A stretch of 10,164 bases of DNA from an uncultured Muribaculaceae bacterium (lineage in GTDB: Bacteria > Bacteroidota > Bacteroidia > Bacteroidales > Muribaculaceae), in assembly GCA_905209725.1 (NCBI GenBank), contig CAJLTZ010000085.1:1-10164 (forward strand). Direction: 5' to 3'. The translations under genes were made by a program, and so were the position numbers. Numbering within the stretch: the first letter of the stretch is position 1; each line of letters begins with the position of its first letter. This document shows, piece by piece, positions 1 to 4,899 of the stretch. The notes under the pieces were generated by a model. The model was not told the DNA's origin and made no database searches. It saw only the letters and a program-made list of their open reading frames with translations.

Positions 1-256
1 AACTCAATTCTATCACTATATCTTTCCGCATTTCACTTTTTTGTAGTAACTTTGCGCTGCAAAGATACTTAAATTACTGAATATATCATTCAATTACCTA
101 TTTAATAATCGTATTTATAACAAATATGGGCTGGATATGGCTGAAAATTGGGGAGAAAATTACGCAAAATCGCCTTAAACGGCGGAAATTTTGGACAAAT
201 TCTGCATAACTTGCGAGGAATGAGCGGAAAACGGCCCCGATTCGGAGGGATTGGTT
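1..256. other. Intergenic region without a gene, left edge
   Basis: I see no credible open reading frame here on either strand. The stretch is AT-rich compared with the coding DNA. It contains the paired promoter boxes listed separately at 47-67. A short imperfect stem (CGCC at 171-174 with GGCG at 181-184, partly extended by flanking A and T runs) could be a weak hairpin. It lies beyond the terminator of the packaging operon, so it probably separates that operon from whatever lies to the left. Confidence 0.6.
47..67. promoter_or_regulatory. Two opposed Bacteroidota -7 boxes overlapping a palindrome
   Basis: On the plus strand, TAACTTTG at 47-54 fits the Bacteroidota -7 consensus TAnnTTTG. 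On the minus strand, TATCTTTG at 67-60 also fits it. Both sit in the perfect inverted repeat CTTTGC-GCT-GCAAAG at 50-64. A minus-strand TTG lies about 23 nt upstream of the minus box, slightly longer than ideal spacing; no clear -33 element supports the plus box. The minus promoter could drive the next gene to the left, outside the window. Confidence 0.45.
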
Positions 257-312
257 AAAAAAAAGAGGTAAGCGTGGCTCGCGGGCCGCTCAGATCTTCA
301 CCGATGCTTACC
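257..312 (-). terminator. Rho-independent terminator of the packaging operon
   Basis: Read on the minus strand, GGTAAGC (312-306) pairs with GCTTACC (273-267). The roughly 30-nt loop is GC-rich and can fold further. The stem is followed after two bases by eight consecutive U residues (264-257). This is a standard intrinsic terminator about 80 bp after the large-terminase stop codon and it marks the end of that operon. Confidence 0.75.
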
Positions 313-338
313 GCCCCTTGGAAAGTGACATGTGAGAA

Positions 339-370
339 CCGGGCGCCCATCTGTTACAATGGACGCCCGG
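339..370 (-). other. Strong hairpin just downstream of the large terminase gene
   Basis: On the minus-strand RNA, a 12-bp stem forms between 370-359 and 350-339 with one G-U pair and an 8-nt loop. On the plus strand the same position is a C-A mismatch, so the structure suits the minus transcript. It lacks a good U-tract, so it may protect the 3' end or act with the terminator at 257-312. The loop contains a TGTTACA element like those at 9.12-9.38 kb. Confidence 0.55.
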
Positions 371-392
371 GCAAATCATTACCGGTAAGAGG

Positions 393-2093
393 TCAGTCTT
401 TGTTGTCGAGCCAGCGGCGTGCGAGCGCTGCCGTCTCATCGTAGCCGGAATTGGATCCGGCGGCGCGGGCTGCATTGAGCCAGTCGCGGCGCATCAGCAG
501 GTACTTGAAGGCGTCGGAGAAGTTAGTGGAGAGTCGAGGCAGTTTGAGGGCCGGCAGTTTCTCGCTCTTCTTCACCTTGGCCACAATCTTTGTCTGGCCA
601 CGATATTTCACCTCGGCCTTGGCCAATTCGATGCTGCTGATCATCTCCTGGCAGTTGAGCGCATCCACAAGCAATTGCGGAAGGCCGCGGGTCTGGCCGC
701 GCATAAGGTCCTGCATAAAGTAATATTCCGAGTGCTGCCGGAGGTTTGACTGCTTGCGCGACATCAGTTCAACGCTCCACCCTGTGGGACGTCCGTTGGC
801 ATCGCGCTCGATGGCTTCCTTCATCTTGCCTGCCGCATCCTCGCCCTGCTTCTGATAGTTGTTGCCTGCACGGTCGTAGTAGAGGCGCAGCACCTTGCAC
901 TCATGCTGCCCGAAGAACTGGAGGAACTGGTCGGCAAGGTCGCGATACCAGCCGGGAGGAATCTCGTAGAAACATTTGTGCACGCGATATCTCGCGCCGT
1001 CCTCCTGCCCGATGACAAGGCTGAGCATGTTGCCGAAGTCCATGCCTCCATCGAGCGGGAGGGTCGAATTGAGATATCGCAGTTCGGAACAGGAGAAGGC
1101 AGCCTCGCCGGAGTAGGTGCCGTCGGTATATTTGTGCTTCTCTGAGAAAAGCACATAGAACCGGGCGTCACGTCTCAGCGACGGGCGCTGGCCCAGAACG
1201 CTCTTCATGAACTCGTGGCGGTCGAGGGCGCCGTTGTAGAGGCGCTTGGCATAATCGAGTGTGAGCACGTCGATATTGGCGAAGGAGGAGATGTTGATGA
1301 AGAAGGTCTGCCCCTTGCGCATCTTCAGCAATGCCTCCTGATAGTAGTTGATTTTCTTCTCGAGGCGTGCAATCTTGCCGAGGTCGGGAGGCGCCACACC
1401 ATTAAGGCGGGCTCTCTTCACAAGCAATTCATTCAGCACTCCGGAAGCCTGGATGATGCGGATGATCCTTTCCGGATCCATCTCGGCGGCATAGCGGAAA
1501 AACCAGTCGGACTCACCCTCCGTGACGTCGGGCATGTCGGTGGTTATGGTCACTCCGCCATAGAGATGGCAGCGCCCGTAGGTGATTGCATCTCCGCGCA
1601 GGATAGGGAGCACCCTGGCCGCCCGCTGGTCGGAGGCATACTTCGCCTCGTCGAACACAAGATGTGCCACCGACTTACCGGCCAGCAGTGACGGATTATC
1701 GAGGGAGCCGAGATAGAGCACCGTGCCGTTCCAGAATGTATAGGCGTGCTTATAGTCGTCAACAATCTGCGAGCACTTGCGGCGCCATTCCTCCGGCGGC
1801 CGCCGTCCCTTTATATAGTGCACGCCCTCAATCCAGCCCATCAGTTTCCAGCCGTTCTGCACGGCAGGCATTATGTTGCCTATGAGGTTGGAATAACTGT
1901 TGGCCACGATGGCGAGCGGAGCGCCGGGCATCATGGTGACACAGCGCCAGAGGCGGCGTGCGATTATCACGGTGCTCTTGGCCACACCGCGGCCACCGAT
2001 GGCCACAAAGTTGGTGGTGTCCACCCAATCGGTGAGCACCTGCAACTGCGAGCCATATTTCATCGGCACGTCACTGCTGCTCTTCCTTCTCAT
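393..2093 (-). CDS. Phage terminase large subunit (packaging ATPase and nuclease)
   Basis: This is the motor that cuts concatemeric phage DNA and pumps it into the prohead. A P-loop lies at residues 33-41 (GGRGVAKST, catalytic Lys39), with Ala where most P-loops have Gly before the Lys. Walker B is LVFDEA with Asp148 and Glu149, and a TITTDMP coupling-type motif follows near 182-188. The C-terminal RNase H-like nuclease shows three expected acidic residues: Asp352 (GMDFG), Asp407 (YYDRAGNN) and Asp527 (SDAFKYLL). The length of 566 aa is normal for the family and both domains look intact. The start at 2093 overlaps the preceding gene by 23 bp; Met11 at 2063, just after that gene's stop, is an alternative start. 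It is the last gene of its operon and is followed by a hairpin and a terminator. Confidence 0.95.
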   Translation of the reverse strand: MRRKSSSDVPMKYGSQLQVLTDWVDTTNFVAIGGRGVAKSTVIIARRLWRCVTMMPGAPLAIVANSYSNLIGNIMPAVQNGWKLMGWIEGVHYIKGRRPPEEWRRKCSQIVDDYKHAYTFWNGTVLYLGSLDNPSLLAGKSVAHLVFDEAKYASDQRAARVLPILRGDAITYGRCHLYGGVTITTDMPDVTEGESDWFFRYAAEMDPERIIRIIQASGVLNELLVKRARLNGVAPPDLGKIARLEKKINYYQEALLKMRKGQTFFINISSFANIDVLTLDYAKRLYNGALDRHEFMKSVLGQRPSLRRDARFYVLFSEKHKYTDGTYSGEAAFSCSELRYLNSTLPLDGGMDFGNMLSLVIGQEDGARYRVHKCFYEIPPGWYRDLADQFLQFFGQHECKVLRLYYDRAGNNYQKQGEDAAGKMKEAIERDANGRPTGWSVELMSRKQSNLRQHSEYYFMQDLMRGQTRGLPQLLVDALNCQEMISSIELAKAEVKYRGQTKIVAKVKKSEKLPALKLPRLSTNFSDAFKYLLMRRDWLNAARAAGSNSGYDETAALARRWLDNKD

Positions 2094-2757
2094 CGCTGAA
2101 TTCCTTTATATCCTCGTTCATCCTCGCAAGAAGATTCCTCGGCGAGATTCCGGCATCCTCCTTGACGCGCCTGCGGCTCACCTCCGGCAAATCGGGAATA
2201 GTGTCGATGAATTGCTCGAGAGCCTTGCGGTCGGCCTTGGGAGCGCCCATTGTGGCCGGGTCGGCGGTATAGATCACCACGGGTGTCTGATTGAGCAATT
2301 CATCGGGTATTCCCTCAGCCGGAGCGTCGAAACAGCCTCGGAGTTTGGCAGCCTCCTGCAACAGTCCTCTTGCATCGCGCAGATTACCGGAGACGGCGGC
2401 CATGTCGGCCCACTTCTCATAGCGCTCGGCATAGAGGTTGGCCCATGCCTTGGAGGAGACTCCTGTATCTGAGTAGAAGAAATTGAGTGCGTCGGCATAT
2501 ACCTGTCGGGCCATCCAGTCGGTGAGCCCGTAGAGATCCGATTTGAGGAGCTTGATGATTCCGGCCTTGGTGACAATCCTTTCGCCTCCCGGGAAAAGCA
2601 TTCTGGCACGCAGGCCGCGCACCAGCTCCATGAGCGAATAATACTGCTGCTCGGCCGGAGTGAGGGAATCTATCGTGCCGCCGCGAAGCACCTTCTCGAT
2701 CTGGCGGGTGTCCACATTGTCGAAGTCGAGGCGCGATGGCTTAACAGGAGTACTCAT
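2071..2757 (-). CDS. Unidentified protein, candidate small terminase subunit
   Basis: This 228-aa protein is probably all-helical, with an acidic C-terminal tail (DEKEEQQ). I do not recognise a family signature. It overlaps the large terminase by 23 bp at its 3' end and the 69-aa gene by 17 bp at its 5' end, so the three are probably translationally coupled. A small terminase, which binds the packaging start site as a ring and loads the large subunit, is normally encoded directly upstream of the large one; that position is the main reason for the call. The segment around residues 58-82 (GLTDWMARQVYADALNFF) could be part of a DNA-binding helical bundle, but no clear helix-turn-helix is visible. 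The motif LYAERYE near residue 108 also occurs in the 69-aa neighbour, encoded by an identical 20-bp stretch. Confidence 0.7.
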   Translation of the reverse strand: MSTPVKPSRLDFDNVDTRQIEKVLRGGTIDSLTPAEQQYYSLMELVRGLRARMLFPGGERIVTKAGIIKLLKSDLYGLTDWMARQVYADALNFFYSDTGVSSKAWANLYAERYEKWADMAAVSGNLRDARGLLQEAAKLRGCFDAPAEGIPDELLNQTPVVIYTADPATMGAPKADRKALEQFIDTIPDLPEVSRRRVKEDAGISPRNLLARMNEDIKEFSDEKEEQQ

Positions 2758-2950
2758 CGTCGTCGGAATTTAAGATCATGTTTCGGAATCTCATTTCTTC
2801 GGATATCTCCCGCAATTGCTTTATGGCCTCGATGTCGCCATCCTCGGCTTTTCCGCAAATCCTTTCCATGGCAATCTGCATCGTCTCTTCATAGCGCTCG
2901 GCATAGAGAATCTCAGGGCGCTTCTCTTTCAATAATATCAATGGCTGCAT
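2741..2950 (-). CDS. Small unidentified helical protein of the packaging operon
   Basis: This 69-aa protein is charged and predicted helical. The N-terminus carries LYAERYEE and the rest is a helical stretch (DIEAIKQLREISEEMRF) ending in an acidic SDDDEYSC tail. I recognise no family. Its ATG lies one base after the stop of the 42-codon extension upstream, and its 3' end overlaps the 228-aa gene by 17 bp. That packing strongly suggests a translated member of the operon. The LYAERYE helix resembles a segment of the 228-aa protein, so the two may share a binding surface or derive from a duplication. Confidence 0.72.
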   Translation of the reverse strand: MQPLILLKEKRPEILYAERYEETMQIAMERICGKAEDGDIEAIKQLREISEEMRFRNMILNSDDDEYSC

Positions 2951-2951
2951 A

Positions 2952-3080
2952 TCATTTAAGATTCAATATTGCCACCTTTTTGCGGAGGTCGGCAAGTTGG
3001 TGGCCGGCCTCGGAGCGGTCGCAGGGATGGCAACCGGGCCGCGAGAGCTGGCGGGTGAAATATTCGATGCTGTCACTTAC
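2952..3080 (-). CDS. Candidate -1 frameshift extension with a Cys/His motif
   Basis: This frame is open for 42 codons and contains no ATG, GTG or TTG near its beginning. It begins exactly where a -1 slip on A-AAA-AAG (3086-3080) would leave the upstream coiled-coil gene, and it ends one base before the ATG of the 69-aa gene. The peptide has balanced, protein-like composition: a YFTRQL helix, then GCHPCDRSEAGHQL, then an LRKKVAIL helix. The Cys-x2-Cys and downstream His could bind a metal. The other two frames of the strip give Ser/Pro/Arg-rich text typical of non-coding frames. The product would be a 309-aa minor form of the upstream protein. Alternatives are a stand-alone gene that has lost its start codon, or an indel or sequencing error in the nine-base A run. 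Confidence 0.55.
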   Translation of the reverse strand, partial: VSDSIEYFTRQLSRPGCHPCDRSEAGHQLADLRKKVAILNLK

Positions 3081-3880
3081 TTTTTTTTTCGACGGTCAAG
3101 TTCCTCCTCGAGAAGCGCCTTGCGCTCGGTCCATTTCTTCACGGCGGCCTGCACTCTCTCGAGGTCCTTGCCTTCGGCCTCGGCCTTGGCGAGAGCCTTC
3201 TTCTGCTTCGAGAGATTCACCTGTGCGCTCCTCAATTTGCCGACAAGATCCACATCGCTGAGAGCGGAGATATCCTCGGCCACTTCCATCTGTCGGAACT
3301 TGGAGGCCTTGCCCAGCACCACATGGTGCTCCTTGTAATATTCGAGTTCCTCCCATATCTCGCGGTTGGCCAGATATTGCTCCACAATCTGCTCGCATTC
3401 GGCCGCAGCCTTCTCCGAGTCCTCGTCGCCGAGCACCTGCAGACTGGAGAATGCCGATCTGTAATTTCCATAGGCCGTGAACATGTCGGCCACCAGGATC
3501 TTGAGCACATCCGGACAATCCGGCTCGGAAAGGAAGGTGTATTTGTCGCGGAAACGGATCATCTTCTTGGTGGTCTCGGAGGTGGGCTTATAGGAAGAAA
3601 CCTCCTCTTTCGGATCTGAAAATACCTCCTCGATGGCATCGTCGGGGCTGATGGGCGAGCTTGACGCGCCTTTCGCACGTTTCGGAAGGCGTGCAAGTTC
3701 GGCCGAGGATATCCCGGCGAGCTTAGCCAGTTCGTTGTGGAGAATCTCCGCATTGGCAACAGTCTGGTCGAGCGCGAAGGAGCGTTTGAGCATAAGGTTG
3801 GCGCCATACTTGTTGTAGAGCGCCACTCCGGCCGAATAGTCACGCGGGCCTGTAAGATATTCAACAATCTCTTTTCTCAT
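3077..3880 (-). CDS. Unidentified coiled-coil protein, first gene of packaging operon
   Basis: This 267-aa protein has a helical N-terminal half (KEIVEYLTGPRDYSAGVALYNKYG), a polar Ser/Pro-rich linker around residues 70-110, a helical middle, and a long Lys/Glu/Ala-rich coiled coil from about 205 to the end. I do not recognise the family. A coiled coil at the head of a terminase operon would suit a packaging accessory or a structural assembly factor, but this is only inference from position. The gene ends in a run of nine A residues (CGA AAA AAA AAG TAA), with GAG GAG GAA codons a little upstream that resemble a ribosome-pausing element. The Bacteroidota-type -7 box at 3910-3903 lies just ahead of its ATG. 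Confidence 0.82.
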   Translation of the reverse strand: MRKEIVEYLTGPRDYSAGVALYNKYGANLMLKRSFALDQTVANAEILHNELAKLAGISSAELARLPKRAKGASSSPISPDDAIEEVFSDPKEEVSSYKPTSETTKKMIRFRDKYTFLSEPDCPDVLKILVADMFTAYGNYRSAFSSLQVLGDEDSEKAAAECEQIVEQYLANREIWEELEYYKEHHVVLGKASKFRQMEVAEDISALSDVDLVGKLRSAQVNLSKQKKALAKAEAEGKDLERVQAAVKKWTERKALLEEELDRRKKK

Positions 3881-3902
3881 ATCGATTCAATTTTGATTGG
3901 CA

Positions 3903-3910
3903 CAAAGATA
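3903..3910 (-). promoter_or_regulatory. -7 box of the packaging operon promoter
   Basis: TATCTTTG on the minus strand matches TAnnTTTG exactly and ends 22 bp before the ATG of the coiled-coil gene. It lies between the terminator of the capsid operon and the first gene of the packaging operon, where a promoter is expected. I see no convincing TTG -33 element at the usual spacing. A perfect 10-bp palindrome, GGTAATTACC (3918-3927), sits just upstream and could be an operator. Confidence 0.5.
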
Positions 3911-3946
3911 TTCCGCCGGTAATTACCATCATAGGACACGGCAAAT

Positions 3947-3973
3947 AAAAAGGCCCCGGGAATTACCGGAGCC
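3947..3973 (-). terminator. Rho-independent terminator of the capsid operon
   Basis: On the minus strand GGCTCCGG (3973-3966) pairs with CCGGGGCC (3959-3952) through eight pairs including one G-U. The loop has six bases, and UUUUUAUUU follows directly. On the plus strand the wobble becomes a C-A mismatch and no U-tract follows, so the element works leftward. It lies 48 bp after the stop codon of the second structural gene. Confidence 0.85.
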
Positions 3974-4020
3974 ATAACCAAATAACCTAAATCTAATATC
4001 ATGAAAAAAACAAAAACTTG

Positions 4021-4830
4021 CTATGCTGGAACGTAGCGGCTCTGCTCTATCCACATCAGATTCTCGCCACCGGCATTGTATGCTCGGAGCGTCAGCTGCG
4101 AGCCCTCGGTGGCCGTAAAGGTCTTTCCGGCCTTGAGGACAATCTTGCCTGTGACGGGCGCGACTGTGGGCGATGTGCCGTCGCAACCGAGCAGCGTGAT
4201 CAGAGAGCCGTCAGATCCGCCGGTGATGGAAGCAATGGCAGCCTCGCCGGCCGAAAGTTGATACTGGCCGTCGGCGGAGAAGGTGACGGATGTGGCAGCG
4301 GCCGTAACTGTGGTCACCGGTTCCTCGAGAGGAATGGTTCCCTTATAGATGAAGAGGTCGTTGCCCTTCGAAATCTGCTGAAGGGTGAACTCATTGGTGT
4401 TGCCATCCTTGTTGCCTGTGTAGGAGGGCGTGATGGTGCAGGGATTGCACAGCGTGCCGATGAGGTCGGCAGGTTTGCCGTTGCAATAGCGCATGATGCC
4501 GATAAACTTGCTGTTGAGTTCGTTCACCTTGAACTCGCGCACCTCCTGATTGTTGCCGGGATGGTTGAACTTGATGGCGGGCGTGAAACCGATCTGGTCG
4601 GTGTCGCCCTCGGCCGCGGATGTGATCTCGGCTGTGCCGGGAGTCATGTAGAGGCAGATGCCGTAACGTCCCGGACGCATCACGATGTTATCCACGATTA
4701 CCACTCCCTTGTCGTCGGGAGCAGGCATATAGGCGATGTCGTCCACATTGAGCAGAACGAGCTGGTCGCGCAACTGAATACCGATGCCGGGATTACCAGC
4801 GGCCCGCGGTACGGATTTTCTTATATACAT
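4021..4830 (-). CDS. Virion structural protein sharing a domain with the capsid protein
   Basis: This 269-aa protein is rich in predicted beta strands and has no membrane segment or signal peptide. Residues 1-170 form one region (VLLNVDDIAYM, GRYGICLYM, LFIYKGTIPL) that I cannot assign with certainty; a capsid decoration or head-associated protein is the most natural reading. A Thr/Ala/Val linker follows. Residues 208-269 then form a compact module (GSLITLLG ... GKIVLKAGKTFTATEGSQLTLRAY ... MWIEQSR) similar to two modules at the end of the adjacent capsid protein. The gene follows the capsid gene by 69 bp containing a hairpin and is the last gene before a terminator. A tail-tube or minor capsid role is also possible. 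Confidence 0.75.
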   Translation of the reverse strand: MYIRKSVPRAAGNPGIGIQLRDQLVLLNVDDIAYMPAPDDKGVVIVDNIVMRPGRYGICLYMTPGTAEITSAAEGDTDQIGFTPAIKFNHPGNNQEVREFKVNELNSKFIGIMRYCNGKPADLIGTLCNPCTITPSYTGNKDGNTNEFTLQQISKGNDLFIYKGTIPLEEPVTTVTAAATSVTFSADGQYQLSAGEAAIASITGGSDGSLITLLGCDGTSPTVAPVTGKIVLKAGKTFTATEGSQLTLRAYNAGGENLMWIEQSRYVPA

Positions 4831-4864
4831 AATCTATTGGTGTCTATGAGTGAAACATTGATGG

Positions 4865-4890
4865 AGGGCGCGGCGCTCAGGCCGCACCCT
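4865..4890 (-). other. Intergenic hairpin between the two structural genes
   Basis: On the minus-strand RNA, AGGGTGCGGC and GCCGCGCCCT form a 10-bp stem with one G-U pair and a 6-nt loop. The plus strand has a C-A mismatch at the same place. No U-tract follows, so it is not a standard terminator. It may stabilise the upstream capsid mRNA end or limit read-through, adjusting the ratio of the two structural proteins. Confidence 0.5.
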
Positions 4891-4899
4891 TCACTGATA

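Noticed and set aside
2962..3076. GTG-started frame of 37 codons overlapping the tail region between the coiled-coil gene and the 69-aa gene
   Set aside because: Its product is Ser/Pro/Ala/Arg-rich with no structure-like pattern. The -1 frame over the same bases is more protein-like and ends one base before the next start.
378..3969. ATTACCGG motif near the terminase stop, the packaging promoter and the capsid terminator
   Set aside because: It also occurs inside the 228-aa coding sequence, and with so few copies of an 8-mer chance cannot be excluded, though two copies do lie in 10-bp palindromes (379-388 and 3918-3927).
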